In this document: in pieces, positions 28,575-37,629 of the stretch | Numbering within the stretch: the stretch's first letter is position 1 | Layout of the letters: every line of letters starts with the position of its first letter | Source: Bacteroidia bacterium | GTDB taxonomy: Bacteria; Bacteroidota; Bacteroidia; JADZBD01 | NCBI GenBank assembly: GCA_020852255.1 | Contig: JADZBD010000004.1 | Location: forward strand, 1-64,000 | Length of the DNA stretch: 64,000 nt | Reading direction: 5' to 3' | Position numbers and translations under genes: made by a program | Notes under the pieces: model-generated | Databases searched by the model: none | Told to the model about the DNA's origin: nothing | The model's input: the letters and a program-made list of their open reading frames with translations, nothing else

Positions 28575-28599
28575 AAAAAACCCGGAATCTCTCCCGGGG
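28573..28599 (-). terminator. Terminator of the DUF4412-like gene
   Basis: On the minus strand CCCGG pairs with CCGGG around an eight-base loop and is followed by eight T. It lies between the convergent ends of ldcA and the 28621 gene. Confidence 0.75.
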
Positions 28600-28620
28600 T
28601 CTGTCTGATGTTCGAATAGC

Positions 28621-29250
28621 TTACTTGTCAAATTTTGTATATCCGGCGGGGATGCTAAACAAACCGGCATCAACCGCTTTCTTTTCCACCTTCGTGGCAT
28701 CCATAGTCTCAGTTACTTTGCCATCCATGGCGCTCAGTGTGGAGTACATCGGAAACATGCCGTCCATTCCGGGAATCTGCTGGAAATAAACCGAAAACTT
28801 GTCTTTACGATTAAGCACCTTCAGCATTTTTGAGAAAAAGTTGAATTTGCCTGCCGCCACCCAGTGGCTAACGATCGTATTCTCCGTGGAATTAGTCACT
28901 TTATATTCCACGCACTTGTACCCATTGATGGTCTTGGTATTCTTGGTCTTTTCTACCTTACACTCTCCTGCCGGCTTGGAAGGCGCCGGTGTTTTCTGTT
29001 CCAGGTACATTTTACGCTCGTGGCTCAGAGAGGTCATGGTTCCCGCCTTCAGGTCGATCAGAAAAGTACCTTCTACTTTTCCTGTCTTACTGTTCAATTC
29101 GTCAATACGTACCTTATCACCCTTAATGTAGTACAGGTAGTTAATGGTATCGTAGGCCGTTTTCTTGCTGAAGGCGATGGTACCTTCGAACTGGGCAAAT
29201 GCTCCTAACGTAAAGGCAGTGAGGAGCAGAATGGAAAAGATCTTTTTCAT
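28621..29250 (-). CDS. Secreted DUF4412-like protein
   Basis: 209 residues with a clear signal peptide (MKKIFSILLLTAFTLGAFAQ). The body is beta-rich: EGTIAFSKKTAY, YYIKGDKVRI, GTFLIDLKAGTMTSL, NGYKCVEYKV. This matches the layout of the DUF4412 family of periplasmic or outer-membrane-associated proteins in Bacteroidota, whose function is unknown. Two Cys (GECKV and YKCVEY) could pair. It is single, with its own promoter and terminator. Confidence 0.75.
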   Translation of the reverse strand: MKKIFSILLLTAFTLGAFAQFEGTIAFSKKTAYDTINYLYYIKGDKVRIDELNSKTGKVEGTFLIDLKAGTMTSLSHERKMYLEQKTPAPSKPAGECKVEKTKNTKTINGYKCVEYKVTNSTENTIVSHWVAAGKFNFFSKMLKVLNRKDKFSVYFQQIPGMDGMFPMYSTLSAMDGKVTETMDATKVEKKAVDAGLFSIPAGYTKFDK

Positions 29251-29272
29251 GAATTTTTTCTGTTTGGGGTTA

Positions 29273-29280
29273 CTAAAGTA
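29273..29280 (-). promoter_or_regulatory. Candidate -7 element of the DUF4412-like gene
   Basis: The minus strand reads TACTTTAG, one mismatch from TAnnTTTG, 22 bases before the ATG at 29250. Confidence 0.45.
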
Positions 29281-29452
29281 CTATTTTTTTCAGTGGTGGC
29301 AAGAACCGTACCAGCCGGCGGAAAGAGGCCCGGCTTTAAACCCTGCATGTCTCATAAGTGTTTAGTAATCCGACAGTTATTTGGCTCGGAGAAGGGTTCT
29401 CAGAACCAGACGGATTTGAAATGAGATGACTTCCTTATTTCGAAGAAAAAAC

Positions 29453-29842
29453 ATGACAGAACATCTGGAACTGGGAAAGCAGGGAGAAGATCTTGCCTGT
29501 GCCTGGTATGAAAAAAGGGGCTACAAAGTGATGGCCCGGAACTGGCGGCTGAAAAAACTGGAATGTGACCTCATCCTGAGCAATGATCTGTTTGTGGTAT
29601 TTGCCGAGGTAAAAACACGGAGCAACATCTCATTCGGGGAACCTCAGGTATTTGTGACACATGAAAAGCAGCTCAATCTTCTTCGTCTTGCCAATTTCTA
29701 TATGCAGATTCACGCTATTGACAAAGAAGCGCGGTTCGACATCGTTTCCGTTGTGCTGGGGTGTGGAATCGAAAAAACCGAGGTTTTCGAAGACGCTTTT
29801 AATGCTGTTAGCGTCAATATGAGGGGAAAGCGGAGGAATTAA
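29453..29842 (+). CDS. YraN family (UPF0102) putative nuclease
   Basis: 129 residues from ATG 29453 (MTEHLELGKQGEDLA), the position where family members begin; ATGs at 29421 and 29426 are less likely. The fold is that of Holliday-junction resolvase-like nucleases, with the metal-site pattern ECDLI followed by VFAEVKTRS. Function in the cell is not established. It lies 16 bases before rluB, but rluB has its own promoter element. Confidence 0.88.
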   Translation: MTEHLELGKQGEDLACAWYEKRGYKVMARNWRLKKLECDLILSNDLFVVFAEVKTRSNISFGEPQVFVTHEKQLNLLRLANFYMQIHAIDKEARFDIVSVVLGCGIEKTEVFEDAFNAVSVNMRGKRRN

Positions 29843-29846
29843 AAGT

Positions 29847-29854
29847 TACCTTTG
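29847..29854 (+). promoter_or_regulatory. Promoter -7 element of rluB
   Basis: TACCTTTG, an exact TAnnTTTG match, starting five bases after the yraN-like stop and ending four bases before ATG 29859. Confidence 0.7.
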
Positions 29855-29858
29855 CCGA

Positions 29859-31433
29859 ATGGAAAAAGATGAAAACAGATCGGAAGGCAAAGGCCGGAGA
29901 TCAGATGGCGGAAAACGAAAGGGAGCGTTCGGCAGAGATAATAAAAAACCATTCAGGAAAAAATTTGAGAGCGGCGGCGACAGAAAACCTTTCAGGAAAA
30001 GCTCTGACCGCGACGGAGATAAAAAACCTTTCAGGAAAAGTTTTGGCCGCGACGGAGATAAAAAACCCTTCAGGAAAAGTTTTGGCCGCGACGGAGATAA
30101 AAAACCCTTCAGGAAAAGCTTTGACCGCGATGGAGATAAAAAACCTTTCAGGAAAAGCTTTGACCGCGACGGCGATAAAAAACCCTTCAGGAAAAGTTTT
30201 GGCCGCGACGGCGATAAAAAACCCTTCAAGAAAAGCTTTGACCGCGACGGCGATAAAAAACCCTTCAGGAAAAGCTTTGACCGCGACGGAGATAAAAAAC
30301 CCTTCAGGAAAAGCTTTGACCGCGACGGAGATAAAAAACCTTTCAGGAAAAGCTTTGACCGCGACGGAGATAAAAAACCCTTCAGGAAAAGCTTTGACCG
30401 CGATGGAGATAAAAAACCTTTCAGGAAAAGCTTTGACCGCGATGGAGATAAAAAACCTTTCAGGAAAAGCTTTGACCGCGACGGAGATAAAAAACCTTTC
30501 AGGAAAAGCTTTGACCGCGATGGAGATAAAAAACCCTTCAGGAAAAGTTTTGACCGCGACGGAGATAAAAAACCCTTTTCAAAATACCAGCAAAATGAGG
30601 GATCCTTCAAAAAGAGGTATGAAAAACGAGGGGATAAGGAGACATTCAAGGAACAAAAAAAGGCTTTTCTGAATGAGGAGTATAAAGCAGAGGAAGGGGA
30701 GATTCGCCTGAACAAATACATAGCACATGCGGGAGTATGTTCCCGTCGGGAAGCCGATGAATTAATTAAAGCAGGGGCGGTGAAAGTGAACGGCGAAGTG
30801 GTTACCGAAATGGGATTCAAGGTAAAAGCCGGGGACGTTGTGAATTTCGGAGGCGAACCGTTAAAATCGGAGCGTAAAGTATACCTTCTGTTGAACAAGC
30901 CAAAAGATGTTATAACCACCACCGATGATCCGCAGGGAAGAGACAATGTGATGAACCTGGTGAGGAAAGCCTGCCGGGAGAGGATCTATCCGGTAGGAAG
31001 ACTGGACAGGGCTACAACCGGGGTCTTACTTTTCACGAATGATGGTGAGCTCACCAAAGTACTTACCCATCCCAAACACCGCGTACCAAAAATGTACCAT
31101 GTGGTGCTGGATAAAACACTGACCAAATTTGATTTCGAAGCCATTCAGAGCGGGGTAAAACTGGAAGATGGGGTGATCGCTGCAGACGTCATTGACTATA
31201 TTGGCGACGGCAGCAACAAGCGCGAAATCGGTCTGGAGATCCATTCCGGGCGAAACCGCATTGTACGGAGGCTCTTCGAACATCTTGGTTATAAGGTGAC
31301 TAAACTGGACAGGGTCATGTTTGCCGGGCTAACCAAAAAAGACACACCCAGAGGAACCTGGAGGTTCCTTACAGAGAAGGAGATAGGCTTTTTAAAGATG
31401 TACCGGCCGAAGGAAGAGCGAGCAGGCGGTTAA
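29859..31433 (+). CDS. rluB: 23S rRNA pseudouridine synthase (RluB/RsuA type) with repeat-expanded N-terminus
   Basis: The C-terminal half is a standard enzyme: S4 RNA-binding domain (IRLNKYIAHAGVCSRREAD, about residues 285-340), then the pseudouridine synthase domain with catalytic Asp383 in YPVGRLDRATTGVLL, YHVVLDK and HSGRNRIVRRLFEHLGY. The first 280 residues are disordered, charged sequence dominated by tandem 13-residue repeats with consensus DKKPFRKSFDRDG, giving 524 residues against roughly 240-300 for compact relatives. A Lys/Arg-rich, disordered extension is common in Bacteroidota RluB, but copy number here is high and regular. It probably adds nonspecific RNA affinity. The start is fixed by the promoter, which leaves virtually no leader. 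Confidence 0.93.
   Translation: MEKDENRSEGKGRRSDGGKRKGAFGRDNKKPFRKKFESGGDRKPFRKSSDRDGDKKPFRKSFGRDGDKKPFRKSFGRDGDKKPFRKSFDRDGDKKPFRKSFDRDGDKKPFRKSFGRDGDKKPFKKSFDRDGDKKPFRKSFDRDGDKKPFRKSFDRDGDKKPFRKSFDRDGDKKPFRKSFDRDGDKKPFRKSFDRDGDKKPFRKSFDRDGDKKPFRKSFDRDGDKKPFRKSFDRDGDKKPFSKYQQNEGSFKKRYEKRGDKETFKEQKKAFLNEEYKAEEGEIRLNKYIAHAGVCSRREADELIKAGAVKVNGEVVTEMGFKVKAGDVVNFGGEPLKSERKVYLLLNKPKDVITTTDDPQGRDNVMNLVRKACRERIYPVGRLDRATTGVLLFTNDGELTKVLTHPKHRVPKMYHVVLDKTLTKFDFEAIQSGVKLEDGVIAADVIDYIGDGSNKREIGLEIHSGRNRIVRRLFEHLGYKVTKLDRVMFAGLTKKDTPRGTWRFLTEKEIGFLKMYRPKEERAGG
30018..30563 (+). repeat. 39-bp tandem minisatellite, 14 full units
   Basis: The GAT that starts each unit recurs exactly every 39 bases from 30018 to 30564, giving 14 complete units with no change of length. 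Two degenerate units lie upstream and a partial one downstream. Units differ by a few substitutions (Phe-Asp or Phe-Gly; one Arg to Lys at unit 6). Because 39 is a multiple of three, all copies stay in frame within rluB. Confidence 0.95.
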
Positions 31434-31539
31434 TGGCCGGCAGACTGTAAATGAAACCTTTTGTTGATAATCCCGTTCAAGTTTTACCTGAACCTGCTGT
31501 CCGCATGAGCATTATCTACCCCGAAATTTGCCTCTGCAT

Positions 31540-34209
31540 ATGCAAACACCCGGAGACCTGCCTCCTCCCCGCTCCTTCAGTTGGTTACGCCTGCTGAGGC
31601 GTTTGCTTCTTTGGTTACTTTTTTCATTTCTACTGCTCCTTGTCGCTGCATTCATCCTGCTCAAAGTGTATGAGGATGATATAAAAAACTACGCCATTGG
31701 GGTAATGAATGAACGGCTGGCCACGCCCGTGCTAATTCATCCCGAAGATATTGACGTAACCTTATTCTCCTCCTTTCCTTACGCCGCGGTCGACTTCCGC
31801 AACATGAGTGCACTGGACGCCTGGGATGGAAAAAAAGATACCCTTTTTCGCGCCGGTCTCATCGCTCTGCGGTTTAATGCCCTGCAGCTGTTCAAGGGTG
31901 ACCATACGTTCAGGGAACTTGCCATTGAAAACCTGGATTTTAACCTGAAGATTGACTATAAGGGCCGGAATAACTTTTCCATCTTTAAAGAAAGCAGAGA
32001 TAGTAATGCCGCAGGATCCTTCCGTATTAAACTCGAAACCATCCACCTCAGCAATTCGCGTATCCGGTATACGGATCAAAGAGAAAATTTTCATCTTGAC
32101 ATAAAAACCGGGGTAACTGAAATGTCCGGCGATTTTACCTCTGCTCAATACGAACTAATGGTTCATTCCAATCTGCTGATCCGTGAACTGCGGTCCGACA
32201 GCACCAGCTACCTTGAAGATAAACCGGCGGATCTGGAATTTACCTTCGACGCATTACAAAATACCTACACTATCCGCGAAGGATCTGTTAAACTGGCAGA
32301 TCTGCTGCTGCGTGCAGAAGGATCTTATAGCACAGGAAAAAATACGGATAACATCCGGGTGACCCTGAAAGGAGAAGAAATGGATATTGCATCTGTGTTG
32401 TCATTGTTACCATCCCGTCTTACTGAAAAAACAAAAGGTTACGCTTCTGATGGTGATTTTTTCTTCACCGCCGAGATCAGCGGTGATCCCTCTCGTCCCG
32501 TGGTCGCCTCCTCCTTTGGTATCCGCAACGGCACCATCACAGAAAGGGAATCTTCTGTAACACTTGATCACGTAGAACTGAACGGGGAATATATAAACAG
32601 GGACTTGAAGGATGCGAAAAAGAACCTCACCATTCCCGCCGAGTTGAAGATCAGGTCCTTTTCTGCCGGGATCGGCGGCGGAAAGATCGCCGGCAACCTG
32701 CGGATTGGAAATTTTGATCACCCGAACGCTGCATTTACACTGGAGGGCAGCATTGGACTTAAAGATTTGCAGGGCTTGCTCAAAATAGACACCCTGCAGG
32801 ATATTTCAGGAAATCTAAAACTAAACATACGCTACGAAGGTCCGATGAAATCTGGTGCAGGATTCACAGTGAATGACCTCGATCACATCCGTACTTCCGG
32901 AGATATGCAGATCAGCGACGGTGAGATCAGCCTGAAAAATTCAACACTTAAGGTCACCGGCCTGAACGGAGAATTTAAACTTCAGAATGAAGACGTTATA
33001 GTGAAGGAGTTCTCCTGCAAAGCTCTCTCGAGCGACATTTTACTCAAGGGTGAATGCCGTAATCTGGTTCGCTATGCCCTGAGTAGTGAACATCCCATGA
33101 CTGTTGACGCAATTTTCGTATCGCAGTTTCTTGATCTGAATGAACTGCTGGCCAATAAAAATGAAGAAACTATTTCAGATACGGCTTATCACCTCGCGTT
33201 TCCGGACCAGGTGAATCTTAAACTGGAGACACGCATTGCCAGGACTGTTTTTCGCCAGTTCGAAGCCACTCAGATCAAAGGTGACCTCCTCATGCGCGAC
33301 CGCAAGCTGATTATGGATCCGGTGAGTTTTAAAACCATGGACGGAATCATCAATACCATGCTTATGGTAGATGCCGACCGGCCTCACGACATTCTTATCA
33401 CCCTGGATGCCGACCTTCAAAGCATCAATGTCAATAAACTTTTTGCGCAGATGGAAAATTTCGGTCAGGATTACCTCACAGATAAACACCTCCGGGGTTT
33501 CGCTACCGCTGATCTGCAGCTGGCTTCGGTGCTGGGAAAAGATCTGCGCATCGATCCGGACAAAGTGTACGCCAGAGGAACTATCACTATTGAGCGCGGT
33601 GAACTGATCGGATTTGGTCCGTTTCTGGAGATCGCGGACGATCTGAAAAAAGATGTACTGATGCGTGAATTCATCGAAACCGACGAATTCAGGAAGAAAA
33701 TGGAGCATATACGATTCACAACGCTGGAAAATGAGATTGAGATCCGCAAGCAGAAGATCAGTATACCGAAAATGGAGGTGCAGTCGAGCGCGATGAACAT
33801 CACCTTCTTCGGGTCTCATACGTTTAACAATGAAATTGATTATCATTTCAGCTTTCTGCTAAGTGAGGTAATGACGAAGCAGAAAAAACGGCGGGAAGAG
33901 AAAAACAAGGAATTCGGTGTAGAGGAAGATGACGGCACCGGGAAAATCCTCTACTATACTATGGTGGGTACAACCGATAAGTACGAAGTTAAAAAAGACT
34001 ACACCTCCAAAAAAGAAAAGCGAAAGGAGGATATAAAAAAAGAAAAAGAAAACCTTAAAGAGATCCTTAAGGAGGAGTTCGGATGGTTTAAAAAAGATTC
34101 GTCGGGGAAGAAAAGTCCTGATCCTAAAAAGCAGGAGAAATTCATCCTGAAATGGGAGGAGGATCCCAAAAATCCGAAAAAAGACGCTGAGGAAGACGAA
34201 GATTTCTAA
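31540..34209 (+). CDS. AsmA-like envelope protein
   Basis: 889 residues from ATG 31540; an upstream TTG at 31528 falls inside a promoter-like ATTTG. One N-terminal membrane anchor (WLLFSFLLLLVAAFILL) is followed by YEDDIKNYAIGVMNERLATPV, the AsmA N-terminal signature, a long beta-rich body and an AsmA C-terminal domain (KLFAQMENFGQDYLTDKHLRG region; FTTLENEIEIRKQKISIP). The last 90 residues are a Lys/Glu-rich charged tail. AsmA-like proteins are envelope proteins linked to lipid transport between membranes; the specific role here is inferred. It is followed by a histidine kinase gene 36 bases on. Confidence 0.85.
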   Translation: MQTPGDLPPPRSFSWLRLLRRLLLWLLFSFLLLLVAAFILLKVYEDDIKNYAIGVMNERLATPVLIHPEDIDVTLFSSFPYAAVDFRNMSALDAWDGKKDTLFRAGLIALRFNALQLFKGDHTFRELAIENLDFNLKIDYKGRNNFSIFKESRDSNAAGSFRIKLETIHLSNSRIRYTDQRENFHLDIKTGVTEMSGDFTSAQYELMVHSNLLIRELRSDSTSYLEDKPADLEFTFDALQNTYTIREGSVKLADLLLRAEGSYSTGKNTDNIRVTLKGEEMDIASVLSLLPSRLTEKTKGYASDGDFFFTAEISGDPSRPVVASSFGIRNGTITERESSVTLDHVELNGEYINRDLKDAKKNLTIPAELKIRSFSAGIGGGKIAGNLRIGNFDHPNAAFTLEGSIGLKDLQGLLKIDTLQDISGNLKLNIRYEGPMKSGAGFTVNDLDHIRTSGDMQISDGEISLKNSTLKVTGLNGEFKLQNEDVIVKEFSCKALSSDILLKGECRNLVRYALSSEHPMTVDAIFVSQFLDLNELLANKNEETISDTAYHLAFPDQVNLKLETRIARTVFRQFEATQIKGDLLMRDRKLIMDPVSFKTMDGIINTMLMVDADRPHDILITLDADLQSINVNKLFAQMENFGQDYLTDKHLRGFATADLQLASVLGKDLRIDPDKVYARGTITIERGELIGFGPFLEIADDLKKDVLMREFIETDEFRKKMEHIRFTTLENEIEIRKQKISIPKMEVQSSAMNITFFGSHTFNNEIDYHFSFLLSEVMTKQKKRREEKNKEFGVEEDDGTGKILYYTMVGTTDKYEVKKDYTSKKEKRKEDIKKEKENLKEILKEEFGWFKKDSSGKKSPDPKKQEKFILKWEEDPKNPKKDAEEDEDF

Positions 34210-34233
34210 CGCTTTCCGCTTCTGAATTTTCCC

Positions 34234-34241
34234 TATTTTTA
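34234..34241 (+). promoter_or_regulatory. Candidate -7 element of the histidine kinase gene
   Basis: TATTTTTA, fitting TAnnTTTA, four bases before GTG 34246. Confidence 0.5.
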
Positions 34242-34245
34242 CTCT

Positions 34246-35748
34246 GTGAGCATCTATTCCCGGAAGCAGCGCTGGAAGATTGCGCTTTTCGTTACTGCGG
34301 TTGTAATTGTAGGGATCTCCCTGTGGTACACGAACCTGCTCGTAAGGAAAATCGCAGACGAAGAACGCCAAAAAGTGGCACTTTGGGCGGAAGCAATTAC
34401 ACGAAAAGCAAACCTCGTACGTTTTACAAATGATCTGTTTGATAAGATCGAGGAAGAAGAACGCAAGAAAGTAGAACTGTGGGCCCTGGCCAATAAGGAA
34501 CTCAGTAAAGATCTCCAGGACTTCACGTTTGTGTTTGAAGTGATCAGGAATAACGTCACCATTCCCGTGATCATTACCGATGAGAACGGAAAGGTGACCC
34601 TGACTAAAAACCTCGACAGTGCTACAATAAAATCGGACGCTGCCCTATCCCAATCTCTCCTGCGGATGCAGGAACAGCATGTTCCGATAGAGATCGACAT
34701 TTACAAAGGCCGCAAGCACCGGCTGTATTACATGGATTCACGGATTTTCTCCGAACTGAAAACCGTATTCGATGAACTTATTAAAACATTCATCAGCGAG
34801 GTGGCTGTTAATTCTGCTTCTGTTCCCGTAATTTATACCGATTCCACCCGCCGCAAAGTCATTGATTTCGGAAAGCTTGACAGTGCGAAGATGAAAGACA
34901 CCCTGTTCGTTCATCAGCAGATAGAAAAAATGGCAGCTCAAAATCCTCCCATAGAAATCAACCTGGGAGATAATAACCGCCAGTATATTTTCTATAGCGA
35001 ATCCTTTCTGCTGACTCAACTGAAATATTATCCGTACGTTATGTTCGGTGTGATCGGACTTTTCCTGCTGGTTTCTTATACTCTCTTCAGTACCGCCCGG
35101 AAAAGTGAACAGAATCAGGTATGGGTTGGTATGGCAAAAGAAACGGCTCACCAGTTAGGCACCCCCTTATCCTCGCTGATCGCCTGGATAGAGGTACTAA
35201 GGATGAAAGGAGTCGATGAAAGCACGCTTAAGGAACTGAAGAACGACGTAAACCGGCTTGAAACCATTACAGAACGCTTCTCAAAAATCGGTTCCATGCC
35301 TGTGCTGGAACGGCATGATATGACTCAGGTTATGGAACGATGTCTGGAATATCTGCGAAACCGTACAAGCCGCAATGTAACGTTTGCTCTGCAGCCTAAC
35401 GGACCCGGACCTTTCATGGCTGCCGTGAATGTTCCCCTGTTTGACTGGGTTGTTGAAAACATATGCAAGAACGCAGTGGACGCAATGGACGGAACAGGAG
35501 CAATACGCATCGAACTGACCGATCAGGTACAATATGTTTATATAGATATCTCGGATACAGGCAAAGGAATTCCTAAATCGAAATACAAAACGGTATTCGA
35601 ACCCGGATTCACTACCAAACAGCGGGGATGGGGCTTGGGATTGTCGCTGGTAAAGCGCATCATTGAGAATTATCATGACGGCAAGGTGTTTGTAAAAAGC
35701 TCTGAGTCAAATAAAGGAACAACCTTCAGGATTGTATTACACAAGTAG
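34246..35748 (+). CDS. Membrane sensor histidine kinase
   Basis: 500 residues, GTG start. The N-terminal helix (IALFVTAVVIVGISLWY) and a second helix (YYPYVMFGVIGLFLLVSYTLF, about residues 263-283) enclose a sensor region of about 230 residues. That region contains repeated modules, each with a PVI-x-TD block and a PIEI block followed by YY or YIFY. The kinase core has the H-box AKETAHQLGTPLSSL with His302, N-box ENICKNAVDAM, G1 DTGKGIP, F-box FEPGFTT and G2 GWGLGLSLVKRI. No response regulator gene is adjacent, so it is an orphan here. The ligand is unknown. Confidence 0.92.
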   Translation: MSIYSRKQRWKIALFVTAVVIVGISLWYTNLLVRKIADEERQKVALWAEAITRKANLVRFTNDLFDKIEEEERKKVELWALANKELSKDLQDFTFVFEVIRNNVTIPVIITDENGKVTLTKNLDSATIKSDAALSQSLLRMQEQHVPIEIDIYKGRKHRLYYMDSRIFSELKTVFDELIKTFISEVAVNSASVPVIYTDSTRRKVIDFGKLDSAKMKDTLFVHQQIEKMAAQNPPIEINLGDNNRQYIFYSESFLLTQLKYYPYVMFGVIGLFLLVSYTLFSTARKSEQNQVWVGMAKETAHQLGTPLSSLIAWIEVLRMKGVDESTLKELKNDVNRLETITERFSKIGSMPVLERHDMTQVMERCLEYLRNRTSRNVTFALQPNGPGPFMAAVNVPLFDWVVENICKNAVDAMDGTGAIRIELTDQVQYVYIDISDTGKGIPKSKYKTVFEPGFTTKQRGWGLGLSLVKRIIENYHDGKVFVKSSESNKGTTFRIVLHK

Positions 35749-35800
35749 GCGGGGAGAATAAAAACACAGAGTTACAGATAAAAACATCCTTCCCATCTCC

Positions 35801-36883
35801 ACGATTTATTTTCATATTCCCTTCTGCAAACAGGCTTGTCAATACTGTGACTTTCATTTTTCTACACAGCTCCGGCAGAAGGAAGAAATGCTCCGGGTGA
35901 TGCGGCGGGAGCTGCTGAACCGGAAACAGTATCTCAGCGAAAAAAAAATCAGCAGTGTTTACTTCGGAGGTGGCACTCCTTCCCTGCTGCATGCGGGTGA
36001 GATCATGGAGCTTCTGGATCTGGTTCAAAAAGAATTTACGCTTGATACCGATGCAGAAATCACGCTGGAAGCCAATCCCGACGATCTTAGTGGTACAAAG
36101 ATCACCGAACTTAAACAGACTTCCATCAATCGCCTCAGCATCGGCATTCAAAGTTTTTTTGATGAGGATCTGAAATACATGCACCGTTCTCACAACGTTT
36201 CCCAGGCAGAGGCTTCGGTAAAGAGGGCGCAGGATGCGGGATTTGAAAACCTTACACTGGATCTCATCTACGGGTTTCCGCTGCTCAGTGATGAGAAATG
36301 GAGAAAAAATATGCAAAAGACTGCGGAGCTCGGTGTACCGCATTTATCCTGCTACAGCATGACCGTGGAACCGGGAACAGCCATGGACAAACTGGTCCGT
36401 AAAGGAAGAAAGCCACCGATGAATGAAGAACAATCGGCACGGCAGTTTGAACAGCTGATGGATTTTGCCGATACGGCAGGCTTCATTCACTATGAGATCT
36501 CCAATTTCGGAAAAGAAGGATATTTTTCGGCACATAATACAGCGTATTGGTCAGGTGTGCATTATTTAGGAATCGGACCCTCCGCACATTCGTTCGACGG
36601 TAACTCGAGGCGATGGAACATTGCCGACAACATGAAGTACATACATTCAGAGGGACAGGAATACGGGGAGGAAATGCTCACTGAGAAAGATCAACGCAAC
36701 GAATATATCTTAACCAGACTCCGGACCAGAGATGGGGTGGATGAATCAGCCGTGGGCCACCTGCCCGAAAAGGTGGAAAATCTGATCGTAACAGGCCGGA
36801 TGGTTCGTAAGGGAAATCGCTTAACTTTAACAAGGAGAGGTCTGCTTATCGCTGACCGGATCGCCTCTGATTTTTTTGTATGA
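35801..36883 (+). CDS. hemW: HemW-like radical SAM protein (oxygen-independent coproporphyrinogen III oxidase family)
   Basis: Radical SAM protein linked to haem trafficking; the family is often mislabelled as coproporphyrinogen oxidase. The cluster motif CKQACQYC (Cys9, Cys13, Cys16 from 35801) lies upstream of the first ATG (35888), so the gene must start earlier. The frame is open back to the stop at 35759-35761 but contains no ATG, GTG or TTG. ACG 35801, one base from ATG and placed exactly where homologues have their initiator (M-I-Y-F-H-I-P-F-C), is the best choice; ATT 35804 is next. Further motifs are FGGGTPSLL, ITLEANPDD, SIGIQSF and the HemW-type C-terminal domain. A four-base overlap couples it to the next gene. 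Confidence 0.85.
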   Translation, partial: TIYFHIPFCKQACQYCDFHFSTQLRQKEEMLRVMRRELLNRKQYLSEKKISSVYFGGGTPSLLHAGEIMELLDLVQKEFTLDTDAEITLEANPDDLSGTKITELKQTSINRLSIGIQSFFDEDLKYMHRSHNVSQAEASVKRAQDAGFENLTLDLIYGFPLLSDEKWRKNMQKTAELGVPHLSCYSMTVEPGTAMDKLVRKGRKPPMNEEQSARQFEQLMDFADTAGFIHYEISNFGKEGYFSAHNTAYWSGVHYLGIGPSAHSFDGNSRRWNIADNMKYIHSEGQEYGEEMLTEKDQRNEYILTRLRTRDGVDESAVGHLPEKVENLIVTGRMVRKGNRLTLTRRGLLIADRIASDFFV

Positions 36884-37629
36884 AACTGAGTGTAACCATT
36901 TCGGGAAGAACTTTTCAATTCGATAGTGCCGCCGGCACTGACATTTCCATTCCCCTGCGCGCTGCGGATGATAATATTACTGCCTGGCACGTTTCTCCAC
37001 CCCGGTTTGAACCGGTACGTATGGGTAACTGGGTGGGCGATGTGAATCACGGGGCCAGCGTGAATTTCAGAGATATTTTCTTTAACCCTCACGGTCACGG
37101 AACACATACCGAATGTGTGGGACATATCAGCCGGGAACTATTCACCATCAACCAATGCCTGAAAGAATTCATATTCCTTTGCGAAGTGGTGAGCATTACG
37201 CCGGAGAAGAAGGGCGATGATCTTGTAATCACCGAAAGTCAGGTAAAACGCTGCAGGAAAAACAGGCAGGCCCCGGCATTTGCCATTCGCACACGCCCGA
37301 ATTCTGAACGAAAACTTCGCTTTCAATATACCGGTACCAATCCTGCCTATCTGCATCCTGAGGCCATTGCCCTGCTGGTTGAACAAGGTGTGGAGCATTT
37401 GCTCATTGATACACCTTCCGTGGATAAAGAAGAAGACGGAGGACAACTACTGGCACATCGCGCATTTTGGGAATATCCCGCGAATACACAATCGCACCGG
37501 ACCATTACCGAACTTATTTATATTCCTGATACTGTTCCCGACGGCACTTACCTGCTGCATTTGCATATCGCCTCGTTTGAAAACGATGCCAGTCCGGCCA
37601 AACCGGTGCTTTATCACCTGGCACAATGA
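36880..37629 (+). CDS. Cyclase-family metal hydrolase (kynurenine formamidase-like)
   Basis: 249 residues of the cyclase/KynB family. The metal motif HGHGTHTECVGH is present, after VNHGASVNFRDIFFNPHG. The family hydrolyses amides or lactones such as N-formylkynurenine, but the substrate cannot be assigned because no tryptophan-degradation genes are near. It overlaps hemW (ATGA) and the following gene (ATGA), forming a three-gene unit. Confidence 0.83.
   Translation: MKLSVTISGRTFQFDSAAGTDISIPLRAADDNITAWHVSPPRFEPVRMGNWVGDVNHGASVNFRDIFFNPHGHGTHTECVGHISRELFTINQCLKEFIFLCEVVSITPEKKGDDLVITESQVKRCRKNRQAPAFAIRTRPNSERKLRFQYTGTNPAYLHPEAIALLVEQGVEHLLIDTPSVDKEEDGGQLLAHRAFWEYPANTQSHRTITELIYIPDTVPDGTYLLHLHIASFENDASPAKPVLYHLAQ

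Noticed and set aside
30018-30563. CRISPR array
   Set aside because: The 39-base units are contiguous with no spacers and encode protein in frame.
29869-30672. 267-residue alternative plus-strand frame over the same repeats
   Set aside because: Again a repeat by-product with no domain and no continuation into conserved sequence.
29846-30946. Antisense 366-residue open frame over the rluB repeats
   Set aside because: Low-complexity product of the 39-bp array; the plus-strand frame encodes a clear enzyme downstream.
35888-36883. hemW starting at the first ATG (35888)
   Set aside because: That start would remove the radical SAM cysteines encoded just upstream in the same frame.
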